Part shown: positions 13,437-26,939 of the stretch, piece by piece | How positions within the stretch are numbered: position 1 is the stretch's first letter | How the letters are laid out: each line of letters opens with the position of its first letter | Assembly (NCBI GenBank): GCA_013398615.1 | Contig: VZSR01000514.1 | Location: 6,506,305-6,570,304 of the forward strand | Origin: Brachypodius melanocephalos | Lineage: Eukaryota; Chordata; Aves; Passeriformes; Pycnonotidae | Direction: 5' to 3' | Length of the DNA stretch: 64,000 bases | Position numbers and translations under genes: made by a program | The notes under the pieces: model-generated | The model's input: the letters and a program-made list of their open reading frames with translations, nothing else | Database searches by the model: none | What the model was told of the DNA's origin: nothing

Positions 13437-14022
13437 ACTGGGTTTGGCTGGGTAAAGTTCATTTCTTCGTGGTATCTAGTAGGAGACTACGCTTTGGATT
13501 TGGTCTGGAAGCAGTGTTGATAACAGAGTAATGTTTTCTTTATTGCTGAACACAGCCTGCAGAGTCAAGGCCTTTGCTGCTGCTCACCCCACTCCACCAG
13601 TGAGCAGCCTGGGGTGCACAAGGAGCTGGGAGGGGACACAGCCAGGACAGCTGACCCCAACACAGGGACAGGCCAGCCCATGCAGCATCATGTTCAGTAT
13701 AGGAAACCGAGGGAAGAAGAAGGGAGGGGCAGACGTTTGGAGTGGTGGTGGGATGCCTTCCCAAGTCACCACTGGGCATGATAGAGCCCTGCTCCCCTGG
13801 GGATGGCTGAACACCTGCCTGTCCAGGGGAAACACTGAATAATTCCTTGATTTGCTTCACTTGTGTGTGTGGTGTGTGTGTGGCTTTTGCTTTCCCTATT
13901 AAACTGTCTTTATCTCAACCCACGAGTTTTCTCACTTTCACTCTTCCGACTCTCTCCCCATCCCACTCGGAAGGCAGTGAGTGAGTGGCTGAGTGGGGAT
14001 GAGCTGGGGTTAAACCACAGCA
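13437..14022 (+). mobile_element. Solo LTR, bird ERVL-like family
   Basis: About 586 bases closely follow a widespread bird LTR: a start on 'ctgggtttggctgggtaaag', a middle part with 'gggaggggacacagccagga', a 3' part with 'cctattaaactgtctttat' (a variant polyadenylation signal) followed by 'ctcaacccacgag', and an end on 'ggggttaaaccacag'. No internal retroviral coding sequence or second LTR lies nearby, so it is a solo LTR left by recombination. A TG-rich simple stretch at about 13862-13882 lies inside it. I could not identify target-site duplications. Family name from memory of bird repeats, not from a search. Confidence 0.8.
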
Positions 14023-17000
14023 ATTACAAACTGCTAACAATGAAACTGCCTAAAGAAGCCTGTGTGTCTCGACCTGCCTCCTGCTGTCCCTACAACCAGT
14101 CCTATACTCAATATCTTCCTCTGCTGCATACCACATCAATAATCTGACCAGTTCCTCTCTCTGACTGGCACAAATTTGGAATTACTCTGCTGGCCTTCAC
14201 AGTTATTCCAGATTTACACAACCAAAGAGAATACATCTTGTCTTCCAAGAGCTCCACTACCCAAAATTACTTTTTTTGCCAATATATTCTTTACCCATAA
14301 AATAAGCATTGCAGTTTCTAAACAGTCGTTCAGGCAAGAAACAAATCAGAAATAAAAAAACATGCTGATTATTTTTTGTAACACTCAGGAAAGATCAAAT
14401 TGCTGTGCCTGCCTCACCCTCTGATACTGCAGAATATGCTCAAGTGTAAGCACAGTACTGCTGGACATTTCCAGAACAGGAAAATAACCACTTTAGAAAG
14501 GATTTTAACTTCCAGTTTCTAGTGGAAAATTAACTTGATACTAAACATTTGTGGTCCCAAGACCAACTCTTAAGAACAGAATGTTGCAAAAACCATAAAT
14601 ACTGGTGGTAAATAACATTGGACAGAATGAAAAGATGAATCAAAGATTTCCTACTGGATTATTTTGCATTACAGAAATCAAGGAGGGTGGGGCAGAAAAT
14701 TAAACTTAATTGAGCCCAAAACCTATTTCAGTCCACGATGAGTATTGTTTTTGGAATTCAATCTGGGAAAGAAACATCAATTTATGTTTTACTAAGGACT
14801 CCACACTTTAAAGAAATTCTGAGTAGGCAGAGTAACATGAAGTATAAATGCAGCAATGCTCTCCTATCATGGTGTCAAAACATTATTTTTTATCCTAGAA
14901 TTTGGAAAAATCTCAGACAAACAACATTTGTTGCTGGAAATCAGCAAATGAGAACACACCAAGTAAACTGAGCTTTCCAGCCAGCATGAACAGCGACAGA
15001 TTACATCTAAAACTGTTAAATTTGGAACTGTTAATAACATTCCTGGTGTTTAGGCAGCAGCAGTGATTCCTGTGGACTTTATTTTCTCTTCCTGCTATTT
15101 TTTCTGTCTCCTCAATTTCATTTGCATGAAGTGTATTTTGTAAACAGGAAAACTACCATTACACTCATGGAAACACTTTTGATCAATTTTGCCTGCACAT
15201 GTGGGTGCCTTTAGACAAGTCAAAAATCAGAAGTACATAGCAATTAACCCATTCCCAATGTGTTAACACAGGACTTCTGTTGGCATATTTTCTAGTTTCT
15301 TTACACGCCCCAGCTGATGGAATGTCCTCATTGCCCTAGGAAAACTCTCAATACTTCTGTCTGAAACAGCAACTTGCAGTGCAATGAAAGCATTAGTAGA
15401 AAAAAAAAATTAAATATGTATTCAAGGAAAGCAGCAGGTCCTACTTTAAGTAGATCATGTAATTCAGGAGGCTAGAAACACACCAGGGCTGGAGCTGTTG
15501 AGTCTCACTGAAGATCAGACCTTTGATAGGAAACATGGCACCTAACTCTTATATTTTTCCCCAAAAAGGTGATATGCTTGCACACATATTCCCCACTCCC
15601 TTTCCAGGCCCAACACTTGGGTGATACTGCTAGAGAAGCATAACTTCATAAACCTAATTGCTTAAAAATAGGATCTGGCAGAGCACCAGCTCCTAGATCA
15701 GTCTGTGAAGCGTTCAGAGGTTTTAGGCAGCAAAGAGTTTTTCCTCAGGCTATAACATTCCAATACTTCCCTCCACTCCCTTCAGAAAATCACAAAAATA
15801 TCTGCAGCAATTCCAAGGACAGTTGTTCCAGCACACACTCCCCTTGACAGGATGCTAGGCTATTTGGGGGGCCCAAAAAATAAAGAAATAAAAACAAAAA
15901 GCTTTTTGACACTAGAGCACTTACAACTCCTTTCTGTAACTTTCTACATGTTGTCTATTCCCATTTCCTTTAATCCTTTTTAGATTCAGGGCCATTCTGA
16001 CTGTGTCAGTTCTGCTTCTGTAACAGCTTGAAGAAGGATTTCCACACACTCTCTTGCTTTAAATATGTGTATTTTGCTCACCATTCTCAGGTGAGATCTT
16101 CCACTCCCCACAGCTCATGAGATCTCCTTCACTCACTGCACTCATGGCTTCTCAGCCTCCAGAGGAAAGGGTAGGAAACAAATTTAGTAAGGGTAGAAGG
16201 CTCAATCTTGACCTGCTTCCTTGGAAAACTGAGTCATAATCTAATAGCAACATACAAATCTCGCTGGATCTGTAAATTTGGAGGAAAGGTTCAGCTATGG
16301 AAGCTGAGTATCACAGAAAAAAAACATTTCATGTAACCCCACTAATCTTTCAAGAAGAGAAATTGTGTGGAACAGAGCATGAACTAAACCCCTCCCCTCC
16401 TTCAAATGGCTCACAGGTGGTTCCAGTTTCCATAGCTGCTCTCAACACAGACTCCCAATGTGTCTGTGTGTACACATCCACATCCCTGCTCATGTACACA
16501 GCCACCAAAGGGATCTCTGCTGGGGTCACCCCTTCCCTGCACTTCCAGCCACTGGACCCATTAGTTCTGGCTGGCTGCTCCTGACCTACCCTCTCCCAGC
16601 CATTCCCTCGGGCAGCAGCACCAACAACCTTTACTAAAAATACCTCCTGAGCATCATAAATAGCAAGATGGTAGGATTCTTAATCCCCCTTCAGGCACGT
16701 AGTCTTTTTGCTTTTGATAAATACGGAGTGGCAACAATGGACAGAGAATAAAATGTATCTTACAGTACTGGGCTGCTTGGCCTGTGCCTTGCAGAAAGGA
16801 AAAATGAGGACTCCCGGTATCCACAAATGCTGTCAGCAGAGGACAAGAGAAAGAGGGGAAGATTGCTATTGCAAGAAGTCACAAAGTCTCCCAAACCTAA
16901 ATTTTGAACATTTTTAACTCAATAGGATTTATTGGCCAAACCACAAGACCAGTGTTCCTAAAGAAAACCTCAGATCTGCAGAGTACCTACATCAAGCAGG

Positions 17001-20000
17001 GAGCCAGTCAGCAGGAAAACTCAAAGAAAGGGAAAGGTTGGCTCTTGCCCTGCTGAACTTTTGTACCACCACAAGCTGTACAAAACAACCCAAATGCACA
17101 GTGCCAGGCCAGCCTGGCAGAGGGCAGGGCAAGATACAGCCCTTTCATGCCACTTGACTCTTGAAACACTCAGGCAAACAATACATGAACCTCTCTACAC
17201 CCCTGCCACACAGATTTGTAAAGTCCCTGCACTACCTAAGGACTGAGGTCATGCTGTATCCAGAAATAAAAAATATGTTAAAGAACCTAAAATCAAGTGC
17301 CATTTGAGTTTAAGTTTTCAGTCATTTTCCTTAATGAATCTACTGGGGTAGAAATTAAGAAGTTCCAAACAAAGTCCAGTAGTCTGCAAGCTTTGTTGAC
17401 ATCTGTAATTCCAAATATTCCAAAATCCCAATATACTATAAAAAATGCTAGATGGCTTTTTGGTTTTTCTACATTCTCCTAGAAGTTTTATAATAACAAA
17501 GCTAGAAAATTTTTCTCTGTCCAGCTGCAGCTCTAAAGCAAGGGCATCACAAGTGCTGTTTCCTGCATAAACATGTAGGGAAATATTTACTATGTTGCAA
17601 ACATGAAAAAAATGCATTATCACTGTTTTAATTTTCAGAAACATAGAAATAAAGACAATAGTACTGGAATTTTTGTTGCAATTTATATATGAACATAATT
17701 TGTTAAGCAGAATCTTTTTCTTTGAAATATAAGTCTCCAAATGTGCACTGCACATCTAAGTACACAAAACATTTTTGTCATTCATCCCAAATATCAAAAC
17801 ATCTGGCAAAAGAAAATAGGAAAAAGTATTTATAGACATTTTTGGACAGAGATTACTTCAGGTCAAGTCCGAAAGCATCCTTAAGCTGTAATCATCAAAA
17901 TCTTTTATCAGTGATTTTGGATTTAGCTAGTGTTACTAAGAGAGAAATATAACATAGGCTTTTTATAGCAGCTGCCAATTCAACAATGATCAAAGTTTTA
18001 TTATTCTTCCTTAGATCAAAGTCTGGACTGAATAATTTTGGGATTATCTCCAGCACATAAAGTAGAATAAACAGTTTTGGATAACCACATTATTATATAA
18101 CAATACAGTCTTCTTGCAATAAGTTTTGCTCTTATTTACATATGCCATAACTTTTTAATGGATTGGATTATCATTTAATTATTTTATTGGCTTATGAGGA
18201 TAATAAAAGAGAAGTTCATTCAGCAGCAGCAGAAGGCCTTAGAAAAACATTCAAATGGTGTCGTGTGCATCTACATTCATATGCAGAGGACATTCATGAG
18301 AAGAGGTGAAACCAAGATTAGGAAAGGATGACTGGGCATTCTTCCCGTGAGAGGTAATGGGTTTTTACATCTCTGCTCATTATAAACCACATCTGGAGAT
18401 CTCCTCTTGTGGGGCAGAGGCATCCACACACACCTTGGCACAGCCTGCCCACACCTGTCCACACCCTTCCAACTGGGATAAGGAACATCCTCGGTAGAGA
18501 AAATCAGGATACATTGTGTTGGCTTTCATTAGCAGGCATAAAAAATCGCTACATGGATAACACTCAGCACAATTCTTTTTGCAACTAAACTTAATCACAA
18601 AGGTGTTTAGATTTTAGTTTCACTCAGGTGTGCTTTCAGTCAAGAAAAATAATGTTTTTCTCCTTTTGGTTTTCATTCTGAGAAAACCAATGATTTCTAC
18701 ATTCTGTTGACCACAGGCTCAACCATGTTCCTGTTCTACTCCACAAGGTGTTTACTGTTCTCTTCAGTGACATGGCGAGTCCTAAATTCATCTCTTCTTT
18801 TACACCCTAATTCTATGAAATGCATTCATCTTTCACAGTCTTTCTGGAAGTCATCTCTCTCACAAATGTTGATTAAGAGAAGTGGCATCCCAGGAGACCA
18901 CAGAAAGCCATTACTCTGGCATAAACTGTTTTACATGTTCTGTAAGCAGGTCCAAGAGTTAGAGCTGGAACATCTTTTTCAGACTTCTTGTTATTACAGG
19001 CTCTTAGCTATGTTTCTTTATCATTAACTAGGTTTCAGCTCTTATATAACCTGGTTGTCTCCCAGACTTTCTAATGCCAAAAATAAACTGAAAGCTTTCA
19101 TCACGAGTTAAAAGGAAACTGTAATTTGAACAGCAGTTTTGCTGACTTCTCTGTTGATCAAAGATGCCTCATACAAGCCTGATGTAATAGAAACAAAATC
19201 AAATTTATAATAACAGTAATTAAAGCAGAATCCTTTTGTTGAATGAAATCTCACAGTCCTTGTATAAGACTTATACTGGAGGAATAGCTAAAATGAGAGC
19301 CCATTTATTAAGTTGAGGTAGCAGTTACAGCAAAGGGAATGACAAGTACTAAAAAAAGGTTGCAAAAAACTGCTTCGGCTTCACACTTTTTATTAAAATG
19401 TGTCCATCTCTATGAAGATACATGACATGTTTTGCCATTCCAGAAACAGAATAAAATATATTTGTTAGTAAGAAAACAGTAAACCAAAACATCTTATCAT
19501 GCCCTTCCTGTAGAGCCCTCTGTGCTAAGATCACCCCTCTGACTGACCTCCAAAAGGAAAATTTCTTAGTGCCATAGCAATAAGTTACCAGGAAAAAAAA
19601 GTCTGTAAGAAATAGAAAAAAACCTTGTTGGCTTCACCAATGAACAGTAACACGTACTGCAGTCTTCAGCACGCTCCAGAGAGAGCTGAGCACAGGTCTA
19701 AAGGCTTCAGGAACTCTGAACCTCACGATTTGCTGGCTGGCTTGGACTGGTTTTCTTGTATCACCCTCTTAGATGAAACTGCAAATACACCACAGGGGAT
19801 AAAAGAACCTTTTGCCTCACCTTCGAGAACATCATCTTCTTGATGTTTCCTATTTCACACTTGTGTTCAGAGTGCCCTCAGTCACAGCTGCACAGAGCAG
19901 GCATTTCTCCCATGGACTTATCCCTGCAATCCTACCAGCACAGCAGGAAAATGCCAGCAAACTCCTCCCTGGAGGCAGAGGGCATACTGGTGCCACCAAA

Positions 20001-23000
20001 CACTCTGCCTCATCACACTTTTTCACACACCAATCTTTTTACAATGAGGACACCAGATCCTCCTTCCACTTCAAAGTGTGGCAGTCAGAGGAGCAGAGTA
20101 AGAGTCTCCAACAAACATGAAGGGCATACAATCTTTTCTGTCCATGAAGAAGTAACTCCAAGGATATGTAAGCTGGCCACAAAAAATTTTGCAGCCGGAC
20201 AGAAACCAACACAGGCTGCAGAACCCACACAAGAACTTGGGCAGGAAGTCAGAGGTAGCTCCTATTCAGCTCTCACTAAAGCTCTGCATTTTAACTCAAA
20301 TATGTTAACTCAGACATGAACAGCAAGCACTGCAGCGTGGATGTGGCTGCATTTCATCATTTACATGGAGCAAAATGATTCACCAAAGCCCTAACTCTGG
20401 ATTAAATTCTAGAATTGCAAATAGAAAAAGAAGGACATAAAAAAACCCCATCACACAGGTGTACCTTGTTGAAGCCTGTCTGGCCCAACCTTGTTTACAA
20501 ACTAAGGATTTTCCCCCACAACATATGGGACTCTTATTTGGGTGTGAGCTTCCAAAAATTTCTTTCTTTCTGAAAACATGACATAATAAAGGCTGAGCAC
20601 TTAAAAAAAATGCATGTCTCAGTTTTTCTCTGGTATTGCTGTATAACGTTTATGTTTTAATGTTTAGGTTTTAATGAAGAACAACACCTAATTATAAAGA
20701 TACTTTTGCCTAAACTGTATGTAGTAAAAAAATTTAAGGCTACTTGCTGGTATCAGAACTCACAGGCAGAAGTCTGCTTTCCACAGTGTGATTCTGCCTT
20801 AGCACTGCAAAACTAAGAAATACTACACCAGTCACATGAACTAACCATGTGTGGTTTTCATCTTCAATTACTACCAGATTAGATTAAAAAATAATTTGAA
20901 ATATTCAATTCAAACCTATTAAAGAAAAAATAGAAATCCCCAAAAGATTGTTTCCAGAGACTGTGAAACACATGATGTTCTGGTGCTCTTCACTAAAACA
21001 AATTTTACTGCTTTTCCTTCCATATGCTGATGCTTATTTTCCTTCTTTGCAATTCCTTTCAAAACCATGCATCTAAAATAGACTCTACCTCATTGTCCCA
21101 GTTTCCTCTTGTTGTTGCCATTAGTCTATGCAACTTTTCCATGCATTCAGGACTAATTTTCATTAATCTCAAAGGTTAAACAACACAGACTAAGTTTTGT
21201 TGAGGGGGAAAAAATATGGGACAAGGCATCAAACCTTAAAAAGGACGAGCTTAAAAGAGATACTGCCGTTTAAATCAGATACCTCTGTAAAATACTCTTC
21301 TTTCCCACTGAAACAAAAGCTCTACCAGGCTTAAAGATTCGGGTGCAGCTACTGGTTCTCATGTACAGACATGTACTGCTTTCAGTGATTTGATGATCCA
21401 GGTGCTGATTCTGAGCTGCTTAAGCCATTAAATTGAGGTTAAAACCCTAAAATGAGTAGTGAAAAAAGCATAAATCATTACATGTATTTAAGAAGAAATA
21501 AACAGAAAGTACAGACAGGATTAAATAACAGTACGAAATTGGTACAGAAGAAATTCAGGGCAAAAGCTGAGGCGAGAAAAGCTCTCAGAGCCAGTTCCAA
21601 ATGCTGCCCTGCATAGGTATTGAGTGGGAAACAGCTGTGTCGGCATGGCTGCACACACAGCCTGCCTCAGGTAGTGCTGCAGAGCCCCAGACTGCCAAGA
21701 ACACAGAGTTCCTTCAGGCTATGGAGGCTTGTAGCAAGGAAAATGGGGAAAAGCACTAGGACTGGAAGCATTGAAACTACAATACTTAACTACCATAAAC
21801 ATGCTGAAATTCTCAACTTCTAAAACAAAGGAAATGTCCAGCCAGCTCACACTGCCCCACTCCTCAAGTCTACTCAGCCTGAGAGTGTTTTGCAACAGCC
21901 ATGAAATTGTCACATCACGAATTAGGGACATCATGACAAGCCTGAAAGAAATACCTCTGACAACAAGTAGAAAAACACAGCACTAGATTTCAGAAAAGGA
22001 TACAGCAGCCACCTCTTAAGTGGCTAGTTTCTTTAGATAAGAGCAATATTACCCTGAAAATCACAGACCATAACAAAACATTGACAAGAATCCCCCAGCA
22101 GCAAGTTTTGAAATCACTCAGCACAGACTTCAATCATAACCATTGCTGCCAGCAACAGCAGCCATGTCTACAGCTACCTGAGGAGAATGAGAAGATTTGG
22201 AAAAGAAAGTGGTTAGTGGTAGGAACTCAAGACTTGAGTGTAAATTTCTCATTGAAAAACTGATTATTTCTTCACACAAAAGTTCCCAACTGTGAGATAG
22301 ATCCACCAAGAAACATGCAGGGTCCAGGAAGAAAGAATTGCTACCAGAGCACAACATAATGAGTTGAAGTTTATCATCTGCTGTTAGAACTCTATTATTA
22401 ACTTGTGTAAGAACAAATGAGGAGCCTGAGAAGAGGCCCAGAAGGCAGAAATTGCCCTATTCTGACCTGACCCTCAGACTCAGGGGGAAAAAAAAAGTCC
22501 AGGACTTGTCTCACCTGTAAACAAGGACAAAGCTTCTCTCTCACTATTGTCATTTGCCTGAAATTAGAAGTGTTTGATCTACATTTGTTAAAAAAATCAC
22601 ATATGAAAAGACAAGGATTGTAGTATCAAATAAATCCTTGAGCTAAGCAACTCTACTACTTTGACTATTGAGCAGGCTAAAAACTGCACCTGCCTTCTCC
22701 ACAATGCCCACATTAGCAACATCAGAGTGGCACACTACAACTTGTTAATACTGGACAGCAATAACATTTCTTCAACACTAGCTTCTGTCAAAATTCAGTG
22801 ACTTTTTCACAAAAATACCACACCAGACTTGATAAACCTCCTATTTCACACATCTTCGTTTTCCTGAAGTAGTTGCTACTGGACTAAATACAGCTCATGC
22901 TAATTCTTTCAACATTTAGGGGAAAAAAATTAGCAAAGATCTTTGTATTTGATCACACCAAACACTCCCATTTGTGCCTGTTTGCTCTAGCATAACTGAA

Positions 23001-23726
23001 GATTATAATAGTTAAAAATAGCCATTTTTCCATTAACTTAGACCTTCATGATAACAAGTAGTTTTGACAGTTTTTAAGCAGTGTGAGATAACATGCACAA
23101 GTAGGTCACAGTTATACTCGGCTTTAGAAAAATGTCTTTCATCCAGGGAATTTACAGCTCTTTGCAAACAAGCCCTTAGGTAAGCAGCAATCTATAAGGC
23201 TTACTCCAACACCCAAACTCACTCATGTATGAGTCCTAACAGCAAGTACTTAACAACAGCTGAAAGTAGAATATTAAGCCTTTTGCAAACTGCAAAACTA
23301 AAAAGCCTGACTGACGTCAATGGCAGCTCTCCACTGATCCCAACAGGCTGTAGAGCAGGACATGAAAGTGCCCTGGGAAGGACTCCAACTTGACAGGGAA
23401 AAGAAAAGTGATTTTTCAAAGTTTGTTTCAGCTCCTAGTTCAGTCACCAGATTTCCAAAACGATTATTTTTTCAAGCTTCTGAGAATACTTGTCTGTGCT
23501 TCTTCATCTGGCATTTGGTCAACACATCTGCTAAAGCCATACTACAAGGAAAGTAGTGGCAGAATGTTAGAGACCTTCCATTTACATAACAACAGGAGGT
23601 GAGAAACAGGTGTGAAGGACTGCAACAACAAGGTCTGTGAAGAGTGGAAGGAAAAAACTAAAGCTTCAGAAAATTCATCTTAAGGCACAGGTGAGACATT
23701 AGTCCTCACAGCAGCCGCTCTGAAAA

Positions 23727-23760
23727 ACTTGTACAATGGTTTTATTTCCATTGTACAAGT
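23727..23760. repeat. Perfect 13-bp inverted repeat (hairpin)
   Basis: The left arm 'acttgtacaatgg' (23727-23739) and the right arm 'ccattgtacaagt' (23748-23760) are exact reverse complements around an 8-base loop. It could be a remnant of a small inverted-repeat transposon or an RNA hairpin; the sequence does not decide. Confidence 0.9.
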
Positions 23761-23769
23761 AGAGAAGCA

Positions 23770-23794
23770 TAAAACTCCTTAATCCAGAGTTTTA
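23770..23794. repeat. Second 8-bp inverted repeat (hairpin)
   Basis: The arms 'taaaactc' and 'gagtttta' are exact reverse complements with a 9-base spacer. It starts only nine bases after the 13-bp hairpin. Confidence 0.85.
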
Positions 23795-26460
23795 TTTACG
23801 GCAAAATCACATGAATTTATGTTATTAGTTATAATTTATTTATACTTTGTCATAATTTCAGTGACTATATGGGTAGTTTTGATTAAATAACAACAGAGAA
23901 CTAGAGCAGGAGAGTTAAAAGGAGGGGTCCAAAAGCCGAGAGGTGCTGCTGGATTTCAGAATTTTCTTCTGTCATCTGTTGCAGTCAGTTCACTACACCA
24001 TGCTGCCTCCTGGAGCAAAAGAGATGAATAGAGAGCTGCACAGATTGAACACCAATAATACGGTGATGGTTTTTACTAGCCCTTGAATATCCTCTGCAGT
24101 TTAGTAAGAAAAATGTCACGGGTGAATGTTTAACCCTTTTGCTATGCTAGTTATGCTTGGTACATAATCAACAAGCAGACAGCTCCAAGTGCTTGACACA
24201 TTCAGAATAATAATGATCACCTTTGGACATCTAACACCACATAAAATATTAACAATCAATATTCGCTGAGCTTGCAGACCATAATGATACCATGGTTTTA
24301 ATAAGGCTGCATATACATGAGGTAATCTGCCCTCATGAAGCACAGGGTCTCTATCTGGCATTTGAACAAAGCCCTAAAGACTCACTTCTTACTTGTGCTA
24401 CATTCTCATGACTAACCTCATTAAACCTGTCATATCACTTAAATGTGTAAAAAGTAAGTTTCTATGTTGACTTTTAACAGCAGTAGTGTTTAAAATGATT
24501 GATAATGACAATGGTCTATAATGTTCTACACACAAACAGCCTTTGGTCAGCACTGAATAAATCTATTTATTTGCCCAGACTCACATATTTTCTGCATAAA
24601 TCTACTTGCTAAACTTTCAAAGGACATATTGATAGAAATTGATATCTTCATCTGTTTCATGAATCTTATTCACTATCTCCCTAAAGTCCTATGGACTGTC
24701 TTTCTCTCTCTCTCGAATTAATTACTCTGAAAAAACTAGATGGCACGAGAGGCACTGAGAAAGAATTCACTTTCCTTCTCCAGGCAGCTCTCCAGCAGAA
24801 TTAAGCAGGCATCAAACATCATGTGTTGGGCAGATGAATGCGAAAGAGGGACAGTGGGGGGAGGAAAGGGAAATACGGCCAGTGGAAATGTTCCTTGGCT
24901 TCCCATTCTGTACATTTCAGTTTTCGTGAGTCATTTGCGAAGCCAAAATTGCAGTTTTTATGTCACTTTTACAAATCCAGGTATTCCTTCAATAACAACA
25001 AATCTGCTCCAGGTTATAGAGCTTTGCTGGGTGTTCCCCACAAGTACTAATGCAGCCTTAGCACAGCACTGATGCTCATATACTTAGTGTTCTTCCAGAA
25101 ATGGATTCTGTGGAGACCAATATAGTCCATTTCTCCCTAAAGCAAGAAATCTACTGTTCCATGAAGAATTATGCCACTCTAACAGCATTTATTATTTATA
25201 TCTAAAATGGGTGTGATGCTTTAGGAGTATGGTCATAGCCACAAAATGTCGACAACCTTTTAGGAGTCACAGGATGTCTTCAATGTGCATGAAGCTCCTA
25301 TGGATGTCAACAGAAATCCAAGCAGATGAAAGAGCTGGTCCATGCTTAGCAGTATTCAATATATGAAGATGCAGAGAGATCAAAGGATGAACAAGTAAGA
25401 TACATCCTTACATTCAGGGGTTTGTTAATTTGTAATATATAATTTTTACAAAGTATTTGTTTCAAGTCAGAGATAGCCAGGGAGTGGTTTTACTTGTCGT
25501 TATTGTGCAGATAATTGTCTGTCTTCAGGAGATGCTTACTAGTATTTCTGCTTTGTTATGACAACACACAGAAAATGCTTAACTTTATGTCTCCGCTCCT
25601 TTAATTTGTACTAACTATAATAAAAACCCTAAAGTATCACTCATTGTGCCACACCTGTGCCAGTTTCCCATATTGGAAGCAGAACTTTGGGAGAAGATGA
25701 GATCTGCAATCAATGAGACTGATCAGTTAATCTCCAGCCCAGGATGGTCACACACAGCCGGAGTTTACACACAAATGCATGCAAAAGACAAAGGCTATTC
25801 AAGTTTAGGCCATAATTTTTTTAAAATGCAAATCTGAAGTAAAACTCAAAACGTTAATTTCAAGCCAGATGCAAATGTCCATCAGAGGTACAAACCGACG
25901 GTTGGATTTACTACCACACCCTACCAGGAGCACTTGCGTTACCGATGACAGGACAGGAAGGATGCCTCCCTGCGCTCATCAGACACCCAGTTCCAATCCG
26001 TTACCATTCCCTGAGCAGCACCACCCGCCGAAGTCTGACCCTACGCCTACTCTTACCACCATGTTCCTTTCTCTGCATACATCCATACATTCCCACCGTC
26101 ACTTAATGCGTACCGAGCCGCCGCACTTCCCCGTGCCCCTACAGCCGGCCCCCGGGCGCCGGGGAAGGCGGACCGGGATCCCCCGCTCCCCCGGCAGGTG
26201 CGGCGGGTGCCCGGTCCCGGAGGATGCTCTGCGGCGTCCAGCCCCCCGCACGGCCCAGCTGCAGAACGCTACCGGGCAGGTGACGGCCGGCGGGGGGTCA
26301 TCCCTCGACCTCCCCCTGCCCCGAAATCGCCGGCGCACCCTCGGGGCGAGGGGTACCGCAGCGCGGCCGGGCAGCAAGGTCAGCGCGGCTCTGCCGCCCG
26401 CGCCCCGGCCGCCCGCGGGGACGCGAGCCCGGCGCTGCCCCGGCGCGGCGGAGAACCCAC

Positions 26461-26473
26461 CTCTGGCAGACAT
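26461..26473 (-). CDS. Candidate first coding exon (possibly ABLIM1)
   Basis: On the minus strand an ATG with G at -3 (26473-26471) opens a short frame, M-S-A-R, ending one base into the next codon at a good donor, 'cagag|gtgggt'. It lies inside the CpG island, as expected for an alternative first exon. I cannot confirm that it belongs to ABLIM1: the four residues are not diagnostic and no downstream exon was identified. Confidence 0.25.
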
Positions 26474-26502
26474 GGCTCAGGCTGGGGCTCGGCAGCCGCG
26501 GA

Positions 26503-26528
26503 GCTGCTGCTGCTGCTGCTGTTGCTGG
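26503..26528. repeat. CTG/CAG trinucleotide repeat
   Basis: About eight CTG units, with one TTG interruption, followed by a GCGGCGGC tract to about 26542. Reading on the minus strand gives CAG repeats. It lies about 30 bases upstream of the candidate minus-strand ATG, so in that model it would be in the 5' untranslated region. Confidence 0.85.
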
Positions 26529-26657
26529 TGCGGCGGCGGCGGCAGCTCACGGCCCCCACCGCCCTGCGCCCTCCGCGCCGCGGCGGCCGATGCGGGGGGC
26601 GGCGGCCGATGCTGGGCCGGGCCGGGCGGGCGGGTCCGCGCCGCCGCCGCGCTCCGT

Positions 26658-26695
26658 CCCTGCCCTGCCCTGCCCCGCTCTGCCCTGCCCTGCCC
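26658..26695. repeat. CCCTG pentamer tandem repeat
   Basis: An interrupted run of CCCTG units within the CpG island, with one 'ccccgctctg' interruption. Confidence 0.8.
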
Positions 26696-26925
26696 GCCGC
26701 GGTGCGGTGCGGGAGCGCGGTTGTCTGCGCGGTGTGTGCGGGCTGTGTGTGTGTGCGGCTCTGGGTGTTCGTGTGCCGGCGCGGAGCGGCTGCGGGGCGG
26801 GGCAGCGCCGGCGGAGCCACCGCGGCCGCAGCCGCTCCCGGGCGCGGTGACTGCGCGGGGAGCGGCGCCCGGCGGCGCTCGGGTGCGGCGGGGCCGGGGG
26901 CGCACGGCGGAGTGCGGGGCGCGGT

Positions 26926-26939
26926 GCCGCAGAGGGCGA
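26926..26939 (+). promoter_or_regulatory. Weak CTCF-like motif
   Basis: 'gccgcagagggcga' matches about 11 of 14 positions of the CTCF core consensus in forward orientation. It is weaker than the two sites near 33-34 kb. No binding evidence is available. Confidence 0.3.

Larger units (their letters stand above)
14023..26099. other. Non-coding stretch, no gene recognised
   Basis: About 12 kb of AT-rich sequence without a recognisable exon. LIM-domain coding sequence, which would identify ABLIM1, was looked for by eye on the minus strand and not seen. The only structured element noted is the hairpin pair at 23727-23794. Confidence 0.45.

Noticed and set aside
1..26000. LIM-domain exons of ABLIM1 on the minus strand
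   Set aside because: Expected from vertebrate gene order, but I could not find a CxxC-His LIM coding block by eye. The region is more likely to be intronic.
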